Shown: positions 44,031 to 53,599 of the stretch, one piece after another
Numbering within the stretch: position 1 is the first letter of the stretch
Layout: every line of letters begins with the position of its first letter
NCBI GenBank assembly: GCA_964350445.1
Contig: CAYGKA010000014.1
Coordinates: 1-64,000, forward strand
Source: Hwanghaeella sp964350445
Lineage (GTDB): Bacteria; Pseudomonadota; Alphaproteobacteria; UBA8366; Aestuariispiraceae
DNA length: 64,000 bases
Direction: 5' to 3'
Program-made: the position numbers and the translations under genes
Notes under the pieces: model-generated
What the model saw: only the letters and a program-made list of their open reading frames with translations
What the model was told of the DNA's origin: nothing
The model's database searches: none

Positions 44031-46517
44031 ATGCGTTTGATCAGGGTTTTGCTGGGCCTTCTCGGGTTGGGAGTATTCGCCGGGCTCCTCGGCGTGGCGG
44101 CTGTTGTGTACGGCTTTTGGCACTACGGCCAGGGCCTGCCCGAGTACAAGCAACTGATCGACTACGAACCGCCGACAGCGACCAGGGTTCATGCCGGTGA
44201 CGGACGGTTGATCGCCGAATATGCCACGGAAAACCGCGTCTTCGTGCCGATCAAGTCGATCCCGAAACGCGTCGTGCAGGCCTTCGTTTCCGCTGAAGAC
44301 CAGAATTTCTTTTCCCATCCCGGGGTCGATTTCGTCGCCTTGGCCCGCGCCGTCGTTACCAATATCCAGATCAAGATGCGTGGCGGCGGTCGTCCGGTTG
44401 GGGCGTCGACCATCACTCAGCAGGTGGCTAAGAACTTCCTGCTCACCAATGAAGTCTCAATCGAACGCAAGGCTAAGGAAGCCATCCTCGCGCTTCGGAT
44501 GGAGCGCGCCCTCAGCAAAGAGCGCATTCTGGAACTGTATCTCAACGAGATTTACCTGGGCTACGGGTCCTATGGCGTCGCGGCGGCGGCGCTCAACTAT
44601 TTCGACAAATCGCTGGACGACCTGACGGTCGAGGAAGCCGCCTACCTGGCAGGCTTGGCGAAGGGGCCTCGGAACTACCATCCCGTCTATCACTATGACG
44701 ATGCGATCGTTCGGCGGAACTACGTCATCGGCCGGATGGCGAAGGATCAATTCATCACTGATGAGGCCGCGGAGACCGCCATGACCGCGCCCTTGACCGT
44801 GGTGCCGCCGCGCGATGTCCTTTCAGTGGAGGCCCGCTACTTCGTTGAGGAAGTGCGCCGCGAATTGGCGGACCAGTTCGGGATCGACCTGGTGAACAAG
44901 GGCGGCCTGTCTGTCCGGTCGACGATTGATTCCGAACTTCAGGAAATAGCGCGCACGGTTCTTCGTGACGGGTTGATCGATTACGATCGCCGGCACGGAT
45001 ATCGCGGTCCGGTGGCGCAAGTCGGTATCGATGGAGATTGGCAAACCGCGCTGCAGGGCGTCGCCGTGCCGCCCGATATCGATCCTTGGCAAATGGCGGT
45101 GGTTCTTTCCGTCGACGGCAAGGAGGCTGCCCTCGGGCTCAACGACGGGTCGCAAGGGGTCATGCCCTTGGGTGAAATGTACTGGGCCCGCAAAGCGCTG
45201 GAAGACCAGGCGCGGGGTGGGGCCGTGAAGAAGCCCGGGGATGTCGTTGCGCCGGGCGATGTGGTGCTGGTCGAGGCCGTCCTGTTCAAGGAACCCGCCA
45301 AGGATGGCGGCAATCCCGAACCCTATCCGCCGGGCACCTATGCCCTGCGGCAGGTGCCGGCTGTGAACGGCGCTATTGTCGCGCTCGACCCCCACACCGG
45401 CCGGATCTTGGCGATGCAGGGTGGGTGGAGCTTTGACGACAGCGAATTCAACAGGGCGACGCAGGCGACGCGTCAGCCGGGATCGGCAGTAAAGCCTTTC
45501 GTATATCTTACCGCGCTGGAAAATGGGTTCACACCGGCGACGATGATCCTGGATGCGCCGTTTGTTTTGGACCAGGGGCCGGGCAAGAAGAAATGGAAGC
45601 CGGCGAATTTCTCGCGGAAGTTTTACGGTCCGAGCCCGATGCGGGTCGGTATCGAGAGGTCACGGAACTTGATGACCGTCCGGTTGGCGCAAGCCGTCGG
45701 GATGGATGCGGTGGTGAAGACCGTCGCGGATTTCGGAATCACGCAGGATATGCCGGCGCAGCTTTCCATGGCCTTGGGCGCCGGTGAAACGCGTTTGCTG
45801 AACCTGACCGCGGCATATGCGATGTTGGTCAATGGCGGCAAGAAATTGTCTCCGACGCTGATCGACCGGGTTCAGGATCGCGACGGAAAGACCGTCTTTA
45901 GGCATGACAACCGGGTCTGCCCCGGCTGCCGCGCGACGGAATGGACGGGACAAGCGGTGCCCGCCCCGCCGGATGATCGCGCTCAACTCGTCGACCCCAT
46001 AAGCGCATATCAAGTAACGAGCATGCTGGAAGGGGTGGTGCAGCGGGGAACGGGCCGGCGGATTAGTGAGCTGGGCAAACCGCTTGCCGGGAAGACCGGC
46101 ACGACGAACGACAGCCGTGATACCTGGTTCGTGGGATTCGCGCCGGACCTCGCCGTCGGGGTTTTCATCGGTTTCGACACGCCGATACCGCTTGGAAAAC
46201 AACCATGGGGCGGCCAGGAAACCGGTTCGTCCGTCGCCGCGCCTGTCTTCAAGGCGTTCATGGCGGAGGCCCTGGCCGAAAAACCTGCAATTCCTTTCCG
46301 TACCCCGCCCGGGGCGCTTTTGGTACGCATCGATGCGGAAACCGGACAACTGGCCGGACCAGGCACGAAGAGCGTCATCATGGAGGCGTTCAAGCCGGGC
46401 ACAGAGCCATCGGCGAGCGGTTCGGGAACTTTCATCGACGGGTCCGATCAGGATGACGGTACGCCGGGTGTCGGCGGCGCCGCCGGGGGCACTGGAAGCG
46501 CGACAGGGCTGTATTAA
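44031..46517 (+). CDS. mrcA: Penicillin-binding protein 1A (class A PBP)
   Basis: An 828-residue bifunctional peptidoglycan synthase with one N-terminal membrane helix (about 5-30). The glycosyltransferase domain has catalytic Glu89 in SAEDQNFFSHPGVD and the motif GASTITQQVAKN. An OB-like insert lies in the middle. The transpeptidase has Ser485 in SAVK, SRN at about 544, and Lys688 in KTGTTN. A Gly-rich tail ends the protein. Family length is normal. It stands downstream of the amidase gene, a cell-wall neighbourhood shared with related genomes. Start ATG 44031. Confidence 0.95.
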   Translation: MRLIRVLLGLLGLGVFAGLLGVAAVVYGFWHYGQGLPEYKQLIDYEPPTATRVHAGDGRLIAEYATENRVFVPIKSIPKRVVQAFVSAEDQNFFSHPGVDFVALARAVVTNIQIKMRGGGRPVGASTITQQVAKNFLLTNEVSIERKAKEAILALRMERALSKERILELYLNEIYLGYGSYGVAAAALNYFDKSLDDLTVEEAAYLAGLAKGPRNYHPVYHYDDAIVRRNYVIGRMAKDQFITDEAAETAMTAPLTVVPPRDVLSVEARYFVEEVRRELADQFGIDLVNKGGLSVRSTIDSELQEIARTVLRDGLIDYDRRHGYRGPVAQVGIDGDWQTALQGVAVPPDIDPWQMAVVLSVDGKEAALGLNDGSQGVMPLGEMYWARKALEDQARGGAVKKPGDVVAPGDVVLVEAVLFKEPAKDGGNPEPYPPGTYALRQVPAVNGAIVALDPHTGRILAMQGGWSFDDSEFNRATQATRQPGSAVKPFVYLTALENGFTPATMILDAPFVLDQGPGKKKWKPANFSRKFYGPSPMRVGIERSRNLMTVRLAQAVGMDAVVKTVADFGITQDMPAQLSMALGAGETRLLNLTAAYAMLVNGGKKLSPTLIDRVQDRDGKTVFRHDNRVCPGCRATEWTGQAVPAPPDDRAQLVDPISAYQVTSMLEGVVQRGTGRRISELGKPLAGKTGTTNDSRDTWFVGFAPDLAVGVFIGFDTPIPLGKQPWGGQETGSSVAAPVFKAFMAEALAEKPAIPFRTPPGALLVRIDAETGQLAGPGTKSVIMEAFKPGTEPSASGSGTFIDGSDQDDGTPGVGGAAGGTGSATGLY

Positions 46518-46740
46518 CGCCTGCCTCCCGTCATCAGCGGCATGCATCGGTAGCCGCGATGGAATCTTCAACTTTGGTCTGACGAAAATTGTTCATTCGA
46601 GTATCGGTAACTAATATTTAACTCCTTTGACGTTAGACGGTTAGGGAGTGGTCGGGGGAATTTTGGATCGCCCTGCAAGTCTGAAGAGATGGTCATTTTG
46701 GTAAAGGTCGGGCAGATACTCGACTGTACGGGAGATTTTA

Positions 46741-47904
46741 ATGTCGAGCCGCAAGCTCATCGTTCTCGATGACGATGACATCGCCCGCGAGATCGTTTCC
46801 GCGAGCGCGCAGCGTGCGGGGTTCTCCTGTGTCGGCTATTCTTCCGCGGCCGAATTGCGGATGGAGACACAGCTCCACGAATACGACCTGCTCGTTCTGG
46901 ATCTCAACCTGTTGGATACGGACGGAATTGAGGTTCTGCAGTATCTCAGCGGCCAGAAGTTCAAAGCCCCCATACTTCTCGTAAGCAGCTTGGAAGAACG
47001 CGTTCTGTATTCGACGCTGCGCGTCGGATCGTCCCTGGGGCTTCAGTTGCTGGATCCCGTCCGCAAGCCCCTGCGGCCTTCCGAATTGGGCAACATTCTC
47101 GCCTCCATTTCGACGACAAGCGCGCCGTTGCGTCAGGAAGACCTGAAGACCGCGCTGGACGAGAGCCAATTCCGCGTAGCGTATCAGCCCAAGGTATCGC
47201 TTCACGATGGGCGGGTGGTCGGTGCGGAAGCGCTTGCCCGTTGGACTCATCCGGACCGGGGCCCGATTTCGCCGGCCGAATTCATCGCCTTGGCGGAAGA
47301 CGGCACGTTGATCGCGAATCTCACCTATTTCGTTGCCGGAACCGCCTTTGAAGACTGCAAGACCTGGGCGGAATCTGGGTTCCATCTGTCGGTCGCGGTG
47401 AACGTATCGGCGAAATCGCTGACCGACCGTTCCTTCAGCGACCGCTTGGCGGAACTGGTGCGCAAAAGCAGCCTGCAAACCGATCAAATCACTCTGGAAA
47501 TCACCGAGACGTCGGCGATGTCGGATGCATCGGCGATGCTGGCCATGCTGACGCAGCTCAGGATTCGCGGTTTTAACCTCAGCATGGATGATTTCGGCAC
47601 CGGATATTCCAGCCTGATGCAGCTGCATCGACTGCCTTTCTCGGAAGTGAAGATCGACCGTAGTTTTATTCACGGGATGGATGCGGATCAGGAAGCGCGG
47701 GTAATTTCACGGGCGATGATCGGCCTCGGCCACAACCTCGGCATGCGGGTCGTGGCGGAAGGGATCGAGACTAAGGGCGTGATGCAGATGTTGCAGGAAG
47801 AGGGCTGCGACATCGGCCAAGGCTACTACCTGGGCAAGCCGATGTGGCATCACGAATTCCTGGATTGGCTGGGAGACTCTGCCATCGCAGTTCCAGCTGA
47901 ATGA
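46741..47904 (+). CDS. Receiver-EAL protein (likely c-di-GMP phosphodiesterase)
   Basis: A 387-residue response regulator. Receiver domain (about 4-122) with the acidic pair in LDDDDIAR, phospho-acceptor Asp54 in VLDLNL, Ser in LLVSS and Lys in VRKPLRP. EAL domain (about 135-380): EAL at 163-165, NVSAKSL, EITETSAM, DDFGTGYSS, KIDRSF, AEGIET, QGYYLGKP. All metal and catalytic residues look intact, so it should break down c-di-GMP when phosphorylated. Its stop overlaps the kinase start by 4 bp (ATGA), pointing to a cognate pair. GGGAGA precedes ATG 46741. Confidence 0.93.
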   Translation: MSSRKLIVLDDDDIAREIVSASAQRAGFSCVGYSSAAELRMETQLHEYDLLVLDLNLLDTDGIEVLQYLSGQKFKAPILLVSSLEERVLYSTLRVGSSLGLQLLDPVRKPLRPSELGNILASISTTSAPLRQEDLKTALDESQFRVAYQPKVSLHDGRVVGAEALARWTHPDRGPISPAEFIALAEDGTLIANLTYFVAGTAFEDCKTWAESGFHLSVAVNVSAKSLTDRSFSDRLAELVRKSSLQTDQITLEITETSAMSDASAMLAMLTQLRIRGFNLSMDDFGTGYSSLMQLHRLPFSEVKIDRSFIHGMDADQEARVISRAMIGLGHNLGMRVVAEGIETKGVMQMLQEEGCDIGQGYYLGKPMWHHEFLDWLGDSAIAVPAE

Positions 47905-50900
47905 GCACAGCCCAGAATCTTGAAAGCAACGGCGGGAATGAGGCATCCGATTGGGTTGAGATCGGGGATGCTGAACTCTCAGGCCTTGAATTGTCCAGGC
48001 GCCCGATCTGGATCTGGGGAATTTCCGGCGCGCAGACAGAGTGGGGCAACACCGCCGCGATCACCTTTTGGCAAGTGCCCGACATCCAGTCGATGCGGGA
48101 ACAAAGCAAAGTCGTATCCGACTCCGCGAAAAAGCGCATTGAAACCTACGGCGCCAGGGTTGAGGCCGGCGAGAGTATCGACGAAGATTGGACCGTCTAT
48201 CCGGGGGGTAAGCCCAGTTCCGTAAGGATCATGGTGTCGGGCTGCCGCTATAACGGCGAGAAAGCCCTGTTGTGCGAGGCGGTCGAAGGCGTCACCGCCA
48301 CCAAGGAAGCCGGCGCCTACGCGCTTCGCGCCTTCGCGGAAACGTTCCATGTCTCACCGATCGCGGAGATCGTTTGCAGCCGTGACGGCAGAATACGTTT
48401 CCTTAACACGGCTGCCATGAACGCTTTCGGTGTCATGGCGGGCGCCCGGTTCGTGGATATCGCAGATGCGTCCGCGGCCGATGAACTCCTACCGTTTTTG
48501 GACGTTCAACTCGGCGATACGCATCAGACACAGGATGTTCGCTTCGGTGAGGATCACGACGCGCGCTGGTGGCGGATCATCACCCAGGTCGGAAAGGACA
48601 CCACGACCGGCGAGGACGCCATCTATCTGTACTTGCTCGACGTGACGGCCGAACGAGAGGCGGCCGAAGCCCTTGCCGCGCAGGAAAAAATGTTCGCCAT
48701 GGCGTTCAACGCCTTGCCGCTCGGCTTCGCCCTGAAGGACGACCAAGCCCGGTACATTTTCGTCAACGAGTTTCTGGAACGGCAGTTCGGGCAGCCGAGA
48801 GAGGAACTCCTCGGCAAGAAAATATCGGAAATATCTACGTTCAACGGGGTGGACGAAGCCCAAGCGGCGGATTTGGAGACCCTGGAAACAGGCAAGTCGA
48901 GCCGCATTCATGAAGTCCATCCGATTGGCGGCGCAATGCGGCATATTCTGCGCGGGCGGGAAGTGGTCGATGGCTTGGATGGCAAGAAATGGCTGCTGAG
49001 CTTCGGTTTGGATGTAACCGACCAGGTGCTTGCCCGGGAAGATCTTCAGGCGGAGAAGGACTTCGTTCAAGCGGTGCTGGATACGGTACCCATCTTGGTC
49101 TTTACCCGAGAGAAGAACGGCGAGTTCGGATTCTTGAACAGGGCGACCAGCGAGTTCCTGGAGAACAAGCCCAGCTTGGTCCTGGGCATGGATCCGTTGG
49201 GTGCCGGCGGCGTCAGCGAGGGGACCTCCAACGGGGGGTCCGTCTATGGTCTTGTCGAACAGCGGCAAGACCGGGTGACGACGGAGACGGTGTATCGCAC
49301 GGCTTCCGGTGAAGAGAGATCCTTCAGAACCACCAGTTTGCCCCTGAACAGAGCAAAGAGCGACATGGAAGCGCTTTCCGTTTCCGTCGATATCACGGAA
49401 CTGCGCCGGGCGCGGTTGTCGGCTGAACGGGCGAACGAAGCAAAGAACGGTTTTCTGGCGGCGATCAGCCATGAAATCCGAACGCCTTTGAACGGGGTGC
49501 TGGGCATCGCCCGCCTGCTGGAGGATACGCGCCTCGACCGCGACCAAAAGCAGATGGTGCGGACGGTTCAAGAATCCGGGCAGCACTTGCTGTCACTGAT
49601 CAACGATATTCTGGATTTCTCCAAAATCGAAGCCGGCGCGGTAACGCTGGAGGAAGAGTCGTTCGACCTTCATTCCTCGCTCGCCTATATCGCCGATATT
49701 CTCTCGCCGCGCGCGCAGCAAGCCGGCATTGATGTCGTCTTCACCGTGGATGGCGCGGTGCCCCGGGGGCTGATCGGTGATTTGGGGCGGGTTCGTCAAA
49801 TCCTGGTCAACCTCATCGGGAACTCCATCAAGTTCACGAAGCAGGGCGGGGTGCATTTGGCCGTCGAGGTGCTGGAGAGGAAAGGAGAACTCGTCAAGCT
49901 ACGGTTCGCCGTTTCCGATACCGGCATCGGTATTCCCGAAACCGCGCTGCCAACGCTGTTCGAGCCCTTCACGCAGGTCGATTCAAGTGCGACACGACGT
50001 TATGAAGGCGCCGGGCTGGGGCTCGCCATCTGTATGCGGCTGGCGACCTTGATGAACGGCGCGTTGCGGGTAAAGAGCAAACTCGGCTCCGGCAGTACCT
50101 TCAGCGTGGACCTGCCGTTCATCGTGACCGAGGAAGCCGGTGCCGCGGATATCAACGCCAGCAATCCGCTTGACGGGCTGCATGTGAACATCGTCGGTTT
50201 GTCGCCTTTGATCGGCGGGGCGCTCTCCAAACAGGTTGAAGGCTGGGGTGGTGAGGCCTCCTTGTTCTCATCCCTTGCGGATGTCGCCGAGCCCAATGCA
50301 GCCGATTTGATGATTATGCCAGAAGCGGTCGCGTCCAACAGGCCCTCATCACCGGCGGCGCAAACATGCCCGACTTTGCTTTTGCTCGACTGGTCGGAAG
50401 CCCAACCGAAAGCAGTCGCCTCGACCTTCGAAACATTACGGCGTCCGATTTCACCTTTGAAACTTGCTAGTGCGATCAACCGCTTGCTGGCCGGTGAACA
50501 AAGTGCCGGTGCTGCGGAGAGCGGCGCGTATCCCTCCTCCGACGAAGCGGAACAAATCGCCGGCAGGACCGCGTCTGCGCTCCAGATTTTGGCGGAAAAG
50601 AAGACAAAATCTCTGCGAATACTGATCGCTGAGGACAATAACGTAAATCAGTATGTGATCGGACAGATGGTCCGGAATGTCGGCCATACGGCGGATATTG
50701 TGGGCAACGGTCTCGAAGCGGTTCAAGCGGCTTCCTCACTGCCCTACGACGTCATCCTCATGGATGTGCGCATGCCGGAAATGGATGGGATCGAAGCGAC
50801 GACGAAGATCCGGCAACTGCCCGGAACGGCGGGCAAGACCCCGATTATCGCCATGACCGGCGATGTTCTGCAGGACACGGTCGATGCTTGTTTCAAGGCG

Positions 50901-51356
50901 GGTATGGACGGCTATATCGCCAAGCCATTCGACCGTGATGTCCTGATGGCGGAGCTGTCCGGCCTTGTCGGCAGCGGCCGTGTGTCTCAGAAGCAGACGA
51001 TGAGCCCGACACTACCCATCGCCGACGAGATCGACGAGGAAATGGTCTTCGAAATGCTGCAGGTCCTGGGCAGCGACGACTACATGCGGTTGCTCAACCA
51101 GACCGTGGAACGGACCAGGACGGTGATCGAGGACATGTTGAAAGCGGCGTCGGTGCGTGGAACGGACGAGTTGGTTCAGAAGGCGCACGCGCTGCAATCC
51201 TCGCTCGGGCATCTGGGCCTGAAGCATGCGCGGGACGTTTGTCTCTATATCGAACAGAACGCATCAAAGCGGGACATGGAGGACATCACGGCTGAGATCA
51301 ACAAACTCGGCGATGTCGTGGATCGCGGGGTCGCTCGGATCAAGTCCGAAAACTGA
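47901..51356 (+). CDS. Hybrid sensor histidine kinase (PAS, HisKA, ATPase, REC, HPt)
   Basis: A 1151-residue cytoplasmic kinase with no membrane helix. About residues 130-500 contain two or three PAS-like sensor domains. HisKA carries His524 in SHEIRTPLNG. The ATPase has N-box NLIGNSIKF, G1 DTGIGIP, and GAGLGLAI. A degenerate receiver-like stretch at about 755-860 lacks a recognisable phospho-Asp. The true receiver has Asp955 in LMDVRMP with Lys in IAKPF. The HPt domain has His1096 in KAHALQSSLGHLG. So phosphate can pass His-Asp-His and on to the REC-EAL partner encoded just upstream. It starts within the REC-EAL stop (ATGA). Confidence 0.93.
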   Translation: MSTAQNLESNGGNEASDWVEIGDAELSGLELSRRPIWIWGISGAQTEWGNTAAITFWQVPDIQSMREQSKVVSDSAKKRIETYGARVEAGESIDEDWTVYPGGKPSSVRIMVSGCRYNGEKALLCEAVEGVTATKEAGAYALRAFAETFHVSPIAEIVCSRDGRIRFLNTAAMNAFGVMAGARFVDIADASAADELLPFLDVQLGDTHQTQDVRFGEDHDARWWRIITQVGKDTTTGEDAIYLYLLDVTAEREAAEALAAQEKMFAMAFNALPLGFALKDDQARYIFVNEFLERQFGQPREELLGKKISEISTFNGVDEAQAADLETLETGKSSRIHEVHPIGGAMRHILRGREVVDGLDGKKWLLSFGLDVTDQVLAREDLQAEKDFVQAVLDTVPILVFTREKNGEFGFLNRATSEFLENKPSLVLGMDPLGAGGVSEGTSNGGSVYGLVEQRQDRVTTETVYRTASGEERSFRTTSLPLNRAKSDMEALSVSVDITELRRARLSAERANEAKNGFLAAISHEIRTPLNGVLGIARLLEDTRLDRDQKQMVRTVQESGQHLLSLINDILDFSKIEAGAVTLEEESFDLHSSLAYIADILSPRAQQAGIDVVFTVDGAVPRGLIGDLGRVRQILVNLIGNSIKFTKQGGVHLAVEVLERKGELVKLRFAVSDTGIGIPETALPTLFEPFTQVDSSATRRYEGAGLGLAICMRLATLMNGALRVKSKLGSGSTFSVDLPFIVTEEAGAADINASNPLDGLHVNIVGLSPLIGGALSKQVEGWGGEASLFSSLADVAEPNAADLMIMPEAVASNRPSSPAAQTCPTLLLLDWSEAQPKAVASTFETLRRPISPLKLASAINRLLAGEQSAGAAESGAYPSSDEAEQIAGRTASALQILAEKKTKSLRILIAEDNNVNQYVIGQMVRNVGHTADIVGNGLEAVQAASSLPYDVILMDVRMPEMDGIEATTKIRQLPGTAGKTPIIAMTGDVLQDTVDACFKAGMDGYIAKPFDRDVLMAELSGLVGSGRVSQKQTMSPTLPIADEIDEEMVFEMLQVLGSDDYMRLLNQTVERTRTVIEDMLKAASVRGTDELVQKAHALQSSLGHLGLKHARDVCLYIEQNASKRDMEDITAEINKLGDVVDRGVARIKSEN

Positions 51357-51445
51357 CATCTGCAAACCGGCGCGGCTCTCCGGCCGACAGGGCTTGCCAC
51401 GCTAGGCCCTATCTTCTAAACGCGTCAGGTAACGACGGCCGGGCG

Positions 51446-51465
51446 ATCCGCCCGGGCGGATTTTG
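51446..51465. terminator. Palindromic hairpin before prfB
   Basis: ATCCGCCCGGGCGGAT (51446-51461) is a perfect 16-bp palindrome followed by TTT. It lies about 90 bp after the kinase stop and 28 bp before the prfB start, so it may terminate kinase transcription or shape the prfB leader. Weak T tract. Confidence 0.4.
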
Positions 51466-51489
51466 ATGAACGAGGAAACGGTTTTTTAA

Positions 51490-52621
51490 ATGCGGGCTGA
51501 AATTCAGACTGTCGTCGACGAACTCAAGCAGTCATTGGAACTGCTGAGGAGGCATCTTTGACTTGGAGAATTCCAAGAAACGCCTGCTTGAACTGAATGC
51601 CCGGGTCGAAGACCCGACCCTTTGGGACAATGCCGCGGAAGCGCAAAAGATCATGCGCGAGCGATCGTCCCTGGAAAGCCGGATCGGGGGATTTCAGGAA
51701 CTCGAAAACGGTTTGAACGACAATGTCGAGCTGATCCAAATGGGGGAGGCCGAGGACGATAAGGACGTCGTTACCGAGGCCGAGGACGCGCTGGTCGCTC
51801 TGGGCGGCACGGCCCGCAAACTGCAGCTCGAAAGCCTTCTTTCAGGCGAGGCGGACGGGAACAACTGCTTCCTTGAAGTTCACGCCGGCGCCGGGGGAAC
51901 GGAATCCCAGGACTGGGCCAGCATGCTGCTGCGCATGTATTCCCGCTGGTGCGACCAGAACAGCTACAAGACGCAAATCATCGAAGAAAGCCCCGGCGAA
52001 GAAGCCGGCATAAAATCGGCGACGTTGCGGATCGAAGGGCCGGATGCCTATGGTTGGCTGAAGACCGAAACGGGCGTGCACCGCTTGGTTCGTATTTCCC
52101 CCTTCGACTCGAATGCCCGGCGTCATACGAGTTTCTCCTCGGTCACAGTGTACCCGGAAATCGATGATTCCATCGAGGTGGAGATCGAGGACAAGGACCT
52201 GCGCATCGACACCTACCGTGCCTCGGGCGCGGGTGGACAGCACGTCAACCGGACGGACAGCGCGGTGCGCATCACGCACATACCGACCGGCATCGTTGTC
52301 CAGTGCCAGAACGACCGTTCGCAGCACAAGAACCGCGCCCAAGCCATGAAGATGCTGGAAGCGCGTCTATACGAACGCGAACTTCGGATGCGGGAAGAAG
52401 CCGCACAGGCGGAACACGAAGCCAAGACCGATATCGGGTGGGGCCACCAAATCCGCTCCTACGTGCTGCAGCCTTATCAGATGGTGAAGGATCTGCGGAC
52501 CGGGGTGGAAAAGGGCAACGCCCAAGGTGTCCTGGACGGGGACCTGACAGAATACCTGGAGGCCGCGCTTTCCATGAAACTCGACGGCGCTCCGAACGCG
52601 CCCGTCGACGATATCGACTAA
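51490..52621 (+). CDS. prfB: Peptide chain release factor 2 with programmed +1 frameshift
   Basis: RF2 reads UAA and UGA stops and frees the finished chain. The zero frame begins at ATG 51490 and meets a TGA at 51559-51561 after 23 codons. The ribosome must slip +1 at CTT TGA C to continue as GAC TTG GAG at 51560, giving 376 residues. Visible RF2 motifs are SPFDSNARRHTSF (the SPF codon-recognition element) and GAGGQHVNRTDSAVRI with the catalytic GGQ. Length is normal for RF2. A hairpin at 52627-52650 follows. Frameshift-controlled RF2 is an autoregulated system. Confidence 0.97.
51547..51562 (+). promoter_or_regulatory. prfB programmed +1 frameshift site
   Basis: AGGAGG (51547-51552), three bases, then CTT TGA C (51556-51562). 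This Shine-Dalgarno-like stimulator with the slippery CTT-TGA-C is the known RF2 recoding element: when RF2 is scarce, ribosomes shift at the UGA and make more RF2. Confidence 0.96.
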
Positions 52622-52626
52622 GAACC

Positions 52627-52650
52627 AGCGGCCCCGGCTCCGGGGCCGCT
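52627..52650. terminator. G+C-rich hairpin between prfB and hydrolase gene
   Basis: AGCGGCCCCG pairs with CGGGGCCGCT around GCTC. It sits 5 bp after the prfB stop, between convergent genes. The following sequence (GTTCCG) has little T, so this may be a weak or factor-aided terminator. Confidence 0.55.
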
Positions 52651-52666
52651 GTTCCGCGCCCTAAAT

Positions 52667-53551
52667 TTATTCTTCCTGGAAGAAATCGAGCAGTAGCCGG
52701 GCGGTTTCGTCCGGCTTTTCTTCGGCCAGGAAATGCCCGCAATCGTCCAGCGCCCGGCCGCGCACGTCCATCGCGCGTTCACGCCAACAAGCCAGAACGT
52801 CGTACTGTGCTTCCATCACGGCCGCTCCGCCCCAGATCGCCAGGAGCGGGCATGCAATCTTGGTCTGCAGGTCTTTCGTATCGTGGTCCATATCGATGGT
52901 GGCGGCTGCGCGGTAGTCCTCGCAGGAGGCATGGATCATTGCTGGGTCGTTCCAGCAACGCTTGTATTCCGCATAGGCTTCCGGATTGAAGTAGCTGTTG
53001 GCCTTCGGCGACAGACTGCCGGTTTTGAAGCCGTAGTAGAAGTCCGGGTCCCGGCCGATCAGCGTTTCCGGTAGCGGATTCGGTTGGGCCAGGAAGAACC
53101 AATGGTAATAGGCCATCGCGATCCCTTGATGGGAATCGGAGAAGATTTTGTGGGTCGGCACGATGTCCAGCACCGCCAAGCGCTCTACCCGGTCCGGATG
53201 GTCCAGGGTCAGGCGGTGGGCGACGCGGGCGCCGCGGTCATGCCCGGCGAGGCGGAACCGGGCGAAACCCAGCGCGTCCATTACGGCGATCTGGTCCCCG
53301 GCGCTCGCCCGTTTCGAATACGGGAAATGGTCGGGCGTCGTCTCCGGCTTGCCGCTGTCGCCATAGCCGCGCAGGTCGGGGGCCACCACGGTATAGTGTT
53401 CGGCCAATGTCGGCGCTACCGCGTGCCACATCGCGTGGGTCTGCGGATATCCGTGCAGCAACAGCAATGGCGGGCCGTTTCCACCGACAACCAGATTGAT
53501 CTCGGTATCGGGCGTCGTGATCCGTTTTTGTTCGAAACCCTCGAAAAGCAT
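52667..53551 (-). CDS. Alpha/beta hydrolase, fluoroacetate-dehalogenase-like
   Basis: A 294-residue hydrolase. The nucleophile elbow is GHDRGARVAHR with an Asp nucleophile instead of Ser (about residues 101-111), so it is of the haloalkane/haloacid type rather than an esterase. The oxyanion region is HGYPQTHAMWH. Residues seen in fluoroacetate dehalogenases recur: Arg-x-x-Arg after the Asp, His-Trp in YYHWFFLAQ, Tyr in AEYKRCW, and the C-terminal His in GHFLAEEKP. Many relatives with these residues act on other short haloacids or are uncharacterised. Start ATG 53551. Adjoins the EamA transporter on the same strand. Confidence 0.82.
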   Translation of the reverse strand: MLFEGFEQKRITTPDTEINLVVGGNGPPLLLLHGYPQTHAMWHAVAPTLAEHYTVVAPDLRGYGDSGKPETTPDHFPYSKRASAGDQIAVMDALGFARFRLAGHDRGARVAHRLTLDHPDRVERLAVLDIVPTHKIFSDSHQGIAMAYYHWFFLAQPNPLPETLIGRDPDFYYGFKTGSLSPKANSYFNPEAYAEYKRCWNDPAMIHASCEDYRAAATIDMDHDTKDLQTKIACPLLAIWGGAAVMEAQYDVLACWRERAMDVRGRALDDCGHFLAEEKPDETARLLLDFFQEE

Positions 53552-53599
53552 GGCGTGTTTCCCCTAGCGGCTGTGCCGGGCCTGCCTGTGCCCTGGCGA

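Noticed and set aside
48489..49586. 365-codon minus-strand open frame within the hybrid kinase
   Set aside because: Antisense to PAS and HisKA domains; composition and lack of motifs indicate a shadow.
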